64,000 bases of DNA from Streptomyces sp. TG1A-8 (GTDB lineage Bacteria; Actinomycetota; Actinomycetes; Streptomycetales; Streptomycetaceae). Below, piece after piece: positions 32,896 to 39,396 of this stretch (position 1 is its first letter; each line of letters begins with the position of its first letter). The position numbers and the translations under genes are program-made. The DNA lies in assembly GCF_030499535.1 (NCBI RefSeq), contig NZ_JASTLB010000001.1, positions 3,596,001-3,660,000 of the forward strand. Reading direction: 5' to 3'. The notes beneath the pieces are model-generated. The model ran no database searches. It was given only the letters and a program-made list of their open reading frames with translations, and had not been told where the DNA came from.

Positions 32896-34755
32896 GTGAG
32901 CGCGGTAAGGGCACTGCCCGGGTACCGGACCTTCTACCTGGGCAACGGGAAGGTTGTGCACTCGGCTCAGGACAGCGACACGGTCACGCTGTGCAAGCGT
33001 CCGGTTACAAGTGCGCGTATCGCATGGGTGCCGGAAGTCTCGTGCTTGCAGTGCGTCAAGGTCGTTACCGCTGTGCGTGATGCTGAGGCAGCGGAGCTTG
33101 AGGCGGAGAAGGCCGCTGAGGCGGAGAAGGTCAAGCACGAACGCGCATGGGATGCACTCGTGTACACACCTGACGGTCAGGGCTACGCCGAAGGCACCTG
33201 CGAACAGTGCGTGTGGTCGGCGGAGAACAACGCTGACGACACGTCCGTTGAAGAGGGCTTCAAGCCGCGTTCTGAGCGTTGGTACGAAGTGGCCGTGAAC
33301 ACGTACAGCAGCGCGCACGATGACCACGTGTCGGAGCTTGACCGGCAGACGTACTACTCGACACAAGACACGGACGTTGACGACGAAATGCTTGAAACCG
33401 CGCGCCGTAACGACTCGTCCGTCACGCTCACAACCAGCAACCGAGAAACCAGCGAAAGCTACACGTACCCGAAGGAGAAGGACACCATGGCTGCCAAGGA
33501 CACTGACGAACTGATCAGCGACGTTCACGCGAAGGTGGACGAGATCAAGGCGCTTGACCCGAAGGCGGAGGATGCAAAGAAAAAGGCATTTGCGCTGTAC
33601 GACGACGCGGAGAAAATCATTCGCAAGCTTCCTACCGAGAAGCGCAACAGCCTTCGTGCCGACATGCGCGCGGCCCGTGACGCTGTCGTGAAGACCGCTG
33701 AGTCTGAGCCGGCCCCCGCTGCCCCTGCCCCCGCTCCGTCCACTGCTGTCGTGCGGCAGGCGGAAGACCCCATGCAGATTGAGGGGATTCCAGATCTCAT
33801 CAATCAGTCGGTCAAGGCATTCAAGGACGGTGTCAAGTACGGGCTCAAGCTCTCCGAAGTCGGTGAGACCGTCGCGCGCACCATGCTTGAGATGCGTCTC
33901 AAGATGAAGCACAACGCTTCTGGTCTGCCCGACCTTCTCGCAATCGAGAAGAAGACGAAGAACGCGGCCGGTCTCGTTTACACGGGTGCCCGTAAGGGTG
34001 TGGCCGAAGACGACACGAAGACCAACGACGCTCACGACGCGTTGGCGAAGGCCACTCAGAACAAGATGGCTGACATTCTCGTTGGGTGGCTCCGTGACTT
34101 CTCGTCTTCCCCGAACGCGGACGAAGCCCTTGAGACCGCACGCCTGTACTTCCCCGATGCCGCTGAGCGTGTGGCAAGCGCACAGCACGCGAAGGCAGCC
34201 GGCGAAGACGTGTCGGACGAGCACCTGAACCTGACCGAAGCCATTTACGCCCTGTACGAAGAGAAGGGCATGGAGCTTCCGCGCTACGGCCGCACGGAGA
34301 TCCAGCGCTTCAACTACCGCGTAAAGCAACTCGACAAGGTGCGCGCGGAGCTTGACGCGGCTCGTGACGCACTGGACGACGAAGAGGTTGCGAAGGACGA
34401 CAAGACCGCGCTTGAAGCGAAGGTCACGGAGCTTGAGGCGAAGGCAAAGGAGATCACGGAGGAGATTCCCGCTGAGTGGACGGAGAAGGCCACTCCGGAG
34501 AAGACCCCGAAGCAGCGTGCGGCGGAGAAGGTTGCCCGCGCTACGAAGCTGACGGAGAGCGTCGGCAAGGCGCTCAAGAAGCTTGAGGGTGCGGAGCGGC
34601 AGGAAGTCAGCACGTCGCTCGTGGCGCTGGGGCGGGACCTGATCACGAAGGCCACGGCCGGCGCGGACAAGCTGAGCGACGACGAGAAGGCGGATCTCAA
34701 GACTCAGCTCAACGAACTCGTCACGTCCTTCGCGGCTGAGGCTGCCAAGCTGTAA
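32896..34755 (+). CDS. c: phage repressor, phiC31 c-like, with nested internal start
   Basis: 619-aa product from GTG 32896 (after GGGGGACAGC). Residues 1-60 form an H/C-x-x-C zinc-ribbon-like module (YLGNGKVVHSAQDSDTVTLC...SCLQCVK). An Ala/Glu-rich coiled region follows, then a helical C-terminal half. Inside, ATG 33487 (residue 198) is preceded by AAGGAG at 9-nt spacing and would give a 422-aa (~46 kDa) protein in the same frame. phiC31 c is known to make 74-, 54- and 42-kDa proteins with one C-terminus that bind the CIR sites; the place, size, nested start and adjacent 34-bp CIR all match. No canonical HTH is obvious, so the call is by architecture and context. Confidence 0.75.
   Translation: MSAVRALPGYRTFYLGNGKVVHSAQDSDTVTLCKRPVTSARIAWVPEVSCLQCVKVVTAVRDAEAAELEAEKAAEAEKVKHERAWDALVYTPDGQGYAEGTCEQCVWSAENNADDTSVEEGFKPRSERWYEVAVNTYSSAHDDHVSELDRQTYYSTQDTDVDDEMLETARRNDSSVTLTTSNRETSESYTYPKEKDTMAAKDTDELISDVHAKVDEIKALDPKAEDAKKKAFALYDDAEKIIRKLPTEKRNSLRADMRAARDAVVKTAESEPAPAAPAPAPSTAVVRQAEDPMQIEGIPDLINQSVKAFKDGVKYGLKLSEVGETVARTMLEMRLKMKHNASGLPDLLAIEKKTKNAAGLVYTGARKGVAEDDTKTNDAHDALAKATQNKMADILVGWLRDFSSSPNADEALETARLYFPDAAERVASAQHAKAAGEDVSDEHLNLTEAIYALYEEKGMELPRYGRTEIQRFNYRVKQLDKVRAELDAARDALDDEEVAKDDKTALEAKVTELEAKAKEITEEIPAEWTEKATPEKTPKQRAAEKVARATKLTESVGKALKKLEGAERQEVSTSLVALGRDLITKATAGADKLSDDEKADLKTQLNELVTSFAAEAAKL
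33475..33489 (+). promoter_or_regulatory. internal ribosome binding site in the repressor gene
   Basis: AAGGAG (33474-33479) before in-frame ATG 33487, with spacing typical for Streptomyces. It marks the probable start of the shorter repressor form. Confidence 0.6.
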
Positions 34756-34780
34756 CCGCAACGCGACTTTCAGTAGTCGG

Positions 34781-34820
34781 AGCCCCCGGCTCTTCCCACA
34801 GCGGAAGGGACCGGGGGCTT
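34781..34820 (+). terminator. terminator after repressor gene
   Basis: Stem AGCCCCCGG / CCGGGGGCT, extended inside by CTTCC/GGAAG, followed by TCGTCG. Confidence 0.8.
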
Positions 34821-34833
34821 CGTCGTGTAGAAG

Positions 34834-34953
34834 TGCAGATTTGTAGGTATCCCAGGAACAACAATAGAGATCCATAAGAGAAACCGGGTCGGAGTGCAAA
34901 CGTGCACTTCTACACCTGCCGCTGAAAAGCCCTTCCGCTCAAGGACTAGTGCA
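34834..34953. repeat. TGCANNNN iteron cluster 2
   Basis: TGCA/TGTA at 34834 and 34842, then TGCA, TGCA, TACA at 34895, 34903 and 34911 (8-bp steps), and TGCA at 34950. The AT-rich spacer with AATAGAGATCCATAAGAG and AGAGAAACCG resembles that of cluster 1 (ATAGAAAAGCTATAGAGAAACCG). Confidence 0.55.
34924..34940 (+). promoter_or_regulatory. phage early-promoter-like element 4
   Basis: GAAAAGCCCTTCCGCTC, a weaker copy (AAGCCC for AATCCC). It lies inside iteron cluster 2 and upstream of the nuclease gene. Confidence 0.45.
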
Positions 34954-34983
34954 AACGAATCCCTGAGCCCGGAAGGGGCACCC

Positions 34984-35823
34984 ATGGGCAAGATCCGAAC
35001 TATCTATAGGGGCGGTAGTCGCTTCTACCTGAACACTGCCTTCCCGGACAACGTGTACCCGGGCGTGACGAGCGTGATCGGGATGCTTCCCAAGCAGAAC
35101 TTCTTGGGCCCGTGGAACGCGCGCATGACCGCTGAGCTTGCGGTTGACTCCATCGACTTCGTTCAGCAGATGGCAGCACGCGACCGGGACGGAGCCGTTG
35201 ACTATCTCCAGGGTGCGGCTCGTCGGTACACGAAGGTTCGCGCTGACGTGGGCAGCAAGGCTCACGACCTGTTTGAGCGCCTGATTCGCGGTGAGACCGT
35301 GTACAGCGTCCACCCGGACCTTGAGCCCTACAAGAAGCACTTCCTTGAGTTTCTGGCAGCCGTGAACCCGGAGCTTGTCCGCGCGGAAGACGTGGCGTGG
35401 TCGGACACGCACGAGTACGCCGGCTCGTTCGACGTGGTCATGTACGTGTGGCTTGACGACGAAGGCAACCCGACCCCGGACCGCTCCGGCAAGCGTCACC
35501 TGATCATGGGCGACTGGAAGACGAGTAAGGCGACGTACCCGGACGTGGCCTTGCAGATGAGCGCCTATGCCAACGCGGACTTCATCGTTGACCCGGACGG
35601 CAACCGGGAACCCATGCCGGAGTTCGACGGTGCTGCGGTACTGCACATCACTGACGAGCAGTGGGCTTTCAAGCCGGTCGTCATTGACGACGAAGTCTTT
35701 GCTCAGTTCCTCCGTCTCCGTGGCACGTTCGATTGGGACCGGGACCTGAGCCGGCGGGTTGTCCTCAAGCCGATCGCGTCCAGCAAGAGCCGGCTCGTCA
35801 CCGGTACGCAGCGGAGGGGCTGA
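34984..35823 (+). CDS. PD-(D/E)XK nuclease, RecB/Cas4-like
   Basis: 279 aa. Core motifs: GSKAHDLFERLIRGE (~95), the acidic EYAGSFDVVMYVW, GDWKTSK (D-x-K, ~177-183) and LQMSAYANADF (Q-x-x-x-Y, ~190). This is the RecB-type exonuclease pattern, with none of the Cas4 iron-sulfur cysteines. Probably processes DNA ends in replication or recombination. It starts at ATG 34984 after GGAAGGGG and is followed by two small coupled genes. Confidence 0.82.
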   Translation: MGKIRTIYRGGSRFYLNTAFPDNVYPGVTSVIGMLPKQNFLGPWNARMTAELAVDSIDFVQQMAARDRDGAVDYLQGAARRYTKVRADVGSKAHDLFERLIRGETVYSVHPDLEPYKKHFLEFLAAVNPELVRAEDVAWSDTHEYAGSFDVVMYVWLDDEGNPTPDRSGKRHLIMGDWKTSKATYPDVALQMSAYANADFIVDPDGNREPMPEFDGAAVLHITDEQWAFKPVVIDDEVFAQFLRLRGTFDWDRDLSRRVVLKPIASSKSRLVTGTQRRG

Positions 35824-35826
35824 CCC

Positions 35827-36021
35827 ATGCTCGCTACGCACACGAGCCGTATGCACGAGTTCAGTCTTCACATGAAGTCTGACGAAGTCGTTGACGTGAT
35901 CAACGAGTGTGCCGACGCGGTCAACACAGCGCGTGAGCTGGGGCTTGATCTCCCCAAGCTTGCCGCTGTCCACACGAAGCTGAGTGCCCTCTTGGGAGAC
36001 AAGGAGCAAACCCGCGCGTGA
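35827..36021 (+). CDS. small early phage protein
   Basis: 64 aa (MHEFSLHMKSDEVVDVINECADAVNTARELGLDLPKLAAVHTKLSALLGDK), helical, no known domain. It starts 3 bp after the nuclease stop and overlaps the next mini-gene by GTGA. Confidence 0.65.
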   Translation: MLATHTSRMHEFSLHMKSDEVVDVINECADAVNTARELGLDLPKLAAVHTKLSALLGDKEQTRA

Positions 36022-36083
36022 GCGGTCCGAACTGTCTTTGCAACCCGCAGAAGCCGGGGCTGTGTGGCTCGTGCGGAGGGTGA
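36018..36083 (+). CDS. 21-residue cysteine-rich micropeptide
   Basis: VSGPNCLCNPQKPGLCGSCGG from GTG 36018, overlapping the previous stop (GTGA). CLC and CGSC could bind one zinc ion. Two bases separate the stop from early-promoter element 5. Coding is supported by coupling and composition only. Confidence 0.45.
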   Translation: MSGPNCLCNPQKPGLCGSCGG

Positions 36084-36084
36084 G

Positions 36085-36100
36085 GGAATCCCCTTCGCTC
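36085..36100 (+). promoter_or_regulatory. phage early-promoter-like element 5
   Basis: GGAATCCCCTTCGCTC, followed 35 bp later by the start of a small membrane protein gene. Confidence 0.6.
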
Positions 36101-36135
36101 AAGTCCCACTGACCCCAACGGAAGGAACAAAGACA

Positions 36136-36357
36136 ATGGCGAAGCGGAACACTGCGGCGGACGTGGCCGGTCTCGTGGGCGCGCTCGTGCTTCTCGTGGC
36201 ACTCATCATGCTCGTGCCGTGGCTCGTCATGCTCCTCTTCGGCGTGTGGCACAGCGTGCGGCCGGTTGTCCCGGCAATCGGCTTCGGTGAGGCGTGGCTT
36301 CTCGTGGTCATCACGGGGCTTCTGGCGGCTCCGGTGCGCACGAACAAGAGCAACTAG
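36136..36357 (+). CDS. small membrane protein with two hydrophobic segments
   Basis: 73 aa: VAGLVGALVLLVALIMLVPWLVMLLFGVW and AWLLVVITGLLAAPV, short charged ends. Monocistronic cassette with its own promoter-like element and terminator. Could act at the host membrane early in infection; unknown. ATG 36136 follows GGAAGGA. Confidence 0.7.
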   Translation: MAKRNTAADVAGLVGALVLLVALIMLVPWLVMLLFGVWHSVRPVVPAIGFGEAWLLVVITGLLAAPVRTNKSN

Positions 36358-36372
36358 CTCTTCCCCCGCGTT

Positions 36373-36416
36373 AGCCCCTCAGTGACCCACTCACGGGCCA
36401 CTGAGGGGCTTTCGTG
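36373..36416 (+). terminator. terminator
   Basis: Perfect stem AGCCCCTCAGTG / CACTGAGGGGCT, then TTCG. Confidence 0.85.
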
Positions 36417-36427
36417 CGTCCGGGGTC

Positions 36428-36443
36428 GGAATCCCCTCCGCTC
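36428..36443 (+). promoter_or_regulatory. phage early-promoter-like element 6
   Basis: GGAATCCCCTCCGCTC, an exact consensus copy. The ATG of the RNA ligase is only 10 bp downstream, so the leader must be very short. Confidence 0.6.
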
Positions 36444-36453
36444 CGGTAAGAGC

Positions 36454-37079
36454 ATGACCAACCACACGTTCACGGCATGGCCGAAGATCCCTCGACTCCT
36501 CCGAACGATCGTTGTCACGGAGAAGCTTGACGGGACCAACGCAGCGATCCACATCAGCACCGTTCCGCACATCCCCGCGTGGCCCGACTTCCCGCCCGGC
36601 TCGTACTCCGTCGTGGTGGACGGCACGCGCTACGTACTCACCGCTCAGTCCCGGTCCCGCGTCCTCACACCCGGCGAAGACAACGACAACTTCGGCTTTG
36701 CCGGTTGGGTGTACGAGAACGCCGAAGGGCTCGTTCGGGCGCTGGGCACCGGTGTGCACTTCGGTGAGTGGTGGGGCTTTGGCACTCGGCGTGGCTACGG
36801 GCTGCCTGACCGTCGCTTCTCGCTCTTCGACACGGACCGACACAAGGACGTGAACGTTCGTCTCGGCAGCGCGATCGTTGAGCCGGCCCGGTGCTCTATT
36901 AGGGCATGTTCAGCCAAACGGAGATTGAGAACACACTTGTTGCGCTTACTTCGCGCGGCTCCGTCGCTGCCCCCGGCTTCCACAAGCCCGAAGGTGGCTG
37001 TGTGTGGCACTCACAGTCGCGGCAGGTGTTCAAGGTGACCCTTGACAACCACGACGCGGGGAAGCGGGAGACCGCGTGA
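36454..37079 (+). pseudogene. Rnl2-like RNA ligase, frameshifted and interrupted
   Basis: The N-terminal part (ATG 36454) has the nucleotidyl-transfer motif TEKLDGTNAAI with Lys24, NDNFGFAGWVYENAE, HFGEWWGFGTRRGYGL and RRFSLFDTDRH, the pattern of phage RNA ligases of ~220 aa. The frame then runs into unrelated sequence and stops at 37038. The expected C-terminal part appears in another frame: PVLY-stop-GMFSQTEIENTLVAL, GSVAAPGFHKPEGG and VFKVTLDNHD, ending at 37079. At least one indel (before ~36890) and the TAG at 36900 separate the halves. The nucleotidyl domain core may still fold, but a full ligase is not encoded. Confidence 0.75.
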
Positions 37080-37086
37080 GCCCCTG

Positions 37087-37130
37087 AGCCCCCTTGTCTG
37101 GCCTTCGTGGTCGGGCATGGGGGCTTTCTC
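37087..37130 (+). terminator. terminator after RNA ligase remnant
   Basis: Imperfect stem AGCCCCCTTGTCTGGCC / GGTCGGGCATGGGGGCT, loop TTCGT, then TTCTCG. Confidence 0.75.
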
Positions 37131-37139
37131 GTGCCCTGA

Positions 37140-37154
37140 GAATCCCTTCGGCTC
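37140..37154 (+). promoter_or_regulatory. phage early-promoter-like element 7
   Basis: GAATCCCTTCGGCTC, slightly divergent, upstream of the directionality factor gene. Confidence 0.5.
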
Positions 37155-37276
37155 TAGCCCCCATGCAGAGAGCAACGGAGCGGCGGAAGGCCGGAACGGT
37201 CGGCAGACACCTTCGGGTGCGTGGACACGACCTGACCCCTTCCGCCGCTCCCTCAATCCCATGGGGAGCACGCAGC

Positions 37277-38014
37277 ATGGCGAAGCAGAGCATTTGGGCC
37301 GGAGACGAAGACAACAAGCCGAAGGAGCGGAAGACCTACGCTGACGACTCCGTTGGCCGGCTGCACTCCGGTTCGTCGGTGGTGAACGAACAGGGCAAGA
37401 CCGTTGGCGTAGCGCTCTCGGAGTGGCGTTTCAGCACCGGTGAGAAGCACGTTGCCGAAGCCGTGGCTCAGCTCTTCGGGGGCACTCCCGTTGAGAACGA
37501 AGAGAGCATGTCGGAGAACTTCATTGACGTGTTCACGAGCGAGACGAAGATTCCCGTCATCCTTGAGGCGGACGGTATCTACTGGGACATGAAGCAGTGG
37601 ATCAACGGCAAGCTCAAGCATCACTGCGATGGTTTCAACTTCGTCAGCCACCCGAAGGACGAGAAGCTTGTTGGGTCTCCGTGTGGCTGCCCTTCCCTGT
37701 TCGCTGAGCGGAAGCAGGCAGCGAAGGACGACGACGGACCGGGTCCGTCCATCACAATCACCTTCAAGCTTGCCGATGACCCGGACCTTGGGGAGTTCAA
37801 GTTCCAGACAGGCGCGTGGACGCTCCTTGCCGTTCTGCACGAGTCGGAAGACGCGCTTGCCCGGATCGGTCAGGGTGGCCCGGTGCTCGCTGAGCTTGAG
37901 CTTGAGCCGGTTGACTTCGTGATCAAGAAGGGTCCGAAGCGCGGAACTCCGGTCTCCTACATCAAGCCCGTGATCCGCGTCAAGAAGTCGTACAACGACG
38001 CGATTGCCGACTAG
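37277..38014 (+). CDS. recombination directionality factor, phiC31 gp3-like
   Basis: 245-aa protein ([35 protein letters not shown]...) with a central cysteine/histidine zinc region ([10 protein letters not shown]...[10 protein letters not shown], ~113-141) and a C-terminal beta domain ending [11 protein letters not shown]. Size, zinc pattern and early-region location match phiC31 gp3, the factor that binds the serine integrase and turns it to excision. It would therefore control excision by the int at 11486. ATG 37277 follows GGGGAG. Confidence 0.78.
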   Translation: MAKQSIWAGDEDNKPKERKTYADDSVGRLHSGSSVVNEQGKTVGVALSEWRFSTGEKHVAEAVAQLFGGTPVENEESMSENFIDVFTSETKIPVILEADGIYWDMKQWINGKLKHHCDGFNFVSHPKDEKLVGSPCGCPSLFAERKQAAKDDDGPGPSITITFKLADDPDLGEFKFQTGAWTLLAVLHESEDALARIGQGGPVLAELELEPVDFVIKKGPKRGTPVSYIKPVIRVKKSYNDAIAD

Positions 38015-38193
38015 TGGCCGGCGGGGAAGCAGCGTCGCCGGAAGCGTGGGCGCTCGTGATGCGCGGAGCGTCCGACGAAGCCGTAAGGGCTCCGCTGTGG
38101 CAGTACCCGCCGGAAGCGCGCAACGCCGTGATACACGAGCGACGTGTTCGCTTCGGCGTGTACGAAGAGACCGGAGATCCTGAGTATGGGTAA
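38014..38193 (+). CDS. 59-residue early protein
   Basis: From GTG 38014, which shares a base with the RDF stop (TAGTG), to TAA 38193: [20 protein letters not shown]...PLWQYPPEARNAVIHERRVRFGVYEETGD. Codon use is like its neighbours and it overlaps the next start by 8 bp. Function unknown; coupling to the RDF gene suggests coordinated expression. Confidence 0.6.
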   Translation: MAGGEAASPEAWALVMRGASDEAVRAPLWQYPPEARNAVIHERRVRFGVYEETGDPEYG

Positions 38194-38479
38194 ACGGGCT
38201 GTGGTCGCTGACTATGCCGGTGAGCCCCTATACCCGGGCGATCTCGTTAACTACCCCTCACGTCAAGGGAACGGGGTACGAGCGTCGGACGCGATTGTTC
38301 GGCGCACGTACTTCGTCCGCGTTGAGGGGCGCAAGTTCCCCATGCTCAAGGTACAACCGACCGGCACAGACAGCCGTTCCGAGAAACCGCGCAAGACGCT
38401 TCGGGCTGAACATGTGGCAGCAACTCACGTGCGGCTTCTGCGTAGCAACGTGACCGGCGAACAGGACGAAGACAGCTAG
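38186..38479 (+). CDS. small early phage protein
   Basis: 97-aa basic product (YAGEPLYPGDLVNYPSRQGNGVRASDAIVRRTYFVRVEGRKFPMLKVQPTG...), beta-rich, possibly an SH3-like fold; no domain recognised. ATG 38186 overlaps the preceding gene. Terminator follows. Confidence 0.65.
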   Translation: MGKRAVVADYAGEPLYPGDLVNYPSRQGNGVRASDAIVRRTYFVRVEGRKFPMLKVQPTGTDSRSEKPRKTLRAEHVAATHVRLLRSNVTGEQDEDS

Positions 38480-38489
38480 ACGCGGCAAC

Positions 38490-38530
38490 GGGCCGGACGG
38501 TACTCAACACGGGTGCTGTCCGGCCCTTTG
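38490..38530 (+). terminator. terminator
   Basis: Perfect stem GGGCCGGAC / GTCCGGCCC, then TTTGTC. Confidence 0.85.
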
Positions 38531-38539
38531 TCGTCTCAG

Positions 38540-38557
38540 CCCACTCTCAAGAGTAGG
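38540..38557. promoter_or_regulatory. CIR operator i
   Basis: CCCACTCTCAAGAGTAGG, ten bases after a terminator and 15 bp before GTG 38573. Confidence 0.75.
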
Positions 38558-38572
38558 TAGGAAGGGGGAGCT

Positions 38573-38758
38573 GTGGCTTCCGTACTGATTGACAAGGACA
38601 ACGCTCCGCCGCTGGGAGACCTTCGGCTTATGGGTGTTGGGGACAGCATCTTTCTCCACAAGGGGTGGACGGACCGCAAGGACGGAGCCCGGTACGCGGA
38701 CGCGGTCATGACTGCCGTGGCGCGTGGCGCTGACGTGAGGTGGCTCCGTCGTGGCTAA
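38573..38758 (+). CDS. small early phage protein
   Basis: 61 aa (DKDNAPPLGDLRLMGVGDSIFLHKGWTDRKDGARYADAVMTAVARGADVRWLRRG). GTG 38573 follows AAGGGGGAGC. It overlaps the next gene by 8 bp. Not recognised. Confidence 0.6.
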   Translation: MASVLIDKDNAPPLGDLRLMGVGDSIFLHKGWTDRKDGARYADAVMTAVARGADVRWLRRG

Positions 38759-38936
38759 CCGGCATGGGTGCGTATACGACGAACTAATAACCCGTCCTCC
38801 AGCTCGTAAATGGGAGGTGCGGAAGCGGGGCACGTGGAACGTTTACCTTCCTGGCCAGTGCTGCCCCGTGGTCACTTTCTGGGATCACGGAAGAGCGATA
38901 GCGCGGGCTCAGGAACTCGCTAGGGGGCGGTCTTGA
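38751..38936 (+). CDS. small early phage protein
   Basis: 61 aa (CVYDELITRPPARKWEVRKRGTWNVYLPGQCCPVVTFWDHGRAIARAQELARG). GTG 38751 lies within the previous gene; the stop overlaps the HNH start (TTGA). Not recognised. Confidence 0.6.
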   Translation: MANRHGCVYDELITRPPARKWEVRKRGTWNVYLPGQCCPVVTFWDHGRAIARAQELARGRS

Positions 38937-39349
38937 AAATCTGCCGGCACTGCGGACGAGCGAAGCCCGCTGAGCAATTCCTTGCCGGGAAGGCGAAGCG
39001 TCCGTCAAGCTCGTGCGCCACGTGTCGCCGGAAGCGGGCAGCGGATCACCGCAAGAAGTATTACGCGTCCCTGCCGCCGGATAAGCGCCACGAGCTGACG
39101 CACAGGAAGCGTGCGAAGGATTACGGCGTTGAGCACGAGTCGTACAGCCGCACAGAGATCATGCGCCGTTGGGGCTACCGCTGCGCGTACTGCGACAAGC
39201 GCGCCACGCACCTTGATCACGTCCACCCGCTGAGCAAGGGGGGTGCCGACAAGGCTTCCAACATGCTTCCCGCGTGCGCCGGCTGCAACTTGAGCAAGGG
39301 CGCGAAGACGCTTGCGGAGTGGGCGGAGACCTTCAAGCCGGAAGTGTAG
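38933..39349 (+). CDS. HNH endonuclease with N-terminal zinc finger
   Basis: 138 aa. MKICRHCGRAKPAEQF...SCATC is a four-cysteine finger, a basic linker follows, then an HNH core CAYCDKRATHLDHVHPLSKGGADKASNMLPACAGCNLSKG. The TTG start at 38933 overlaps the previous stop (TTGA). Could be a homing-type or replication/recombination nuclease. Confidence 0.8.
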   Translation: MKICRHCGRAKPAEQFLAGKAKRPSSSCATCRRKRAADHRKKYYASLPPDKRHELTHRKRAKDYGVEHESYSRTEIMRRWGYRCAYCDKRATHLDHVHPLSKGGADKASNMLPACAGCNLSKGAKTLAEWAETFKPEV

Positions 39350-39364
39350 AAATCCCCTTCGCTC
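39349..39364 (+). promoter_or_regulatory. phage early-promoter-like element 8
   Basis: GAAATCCCCTTCGCTC, overlapping the last base of the HNH stop; primase starts 32 bp downstream. Confidence 0.55.
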
Positions 39365-39396
39365 AAGCACGGGCAACCCGGCGAAAGAAGGTGCTC

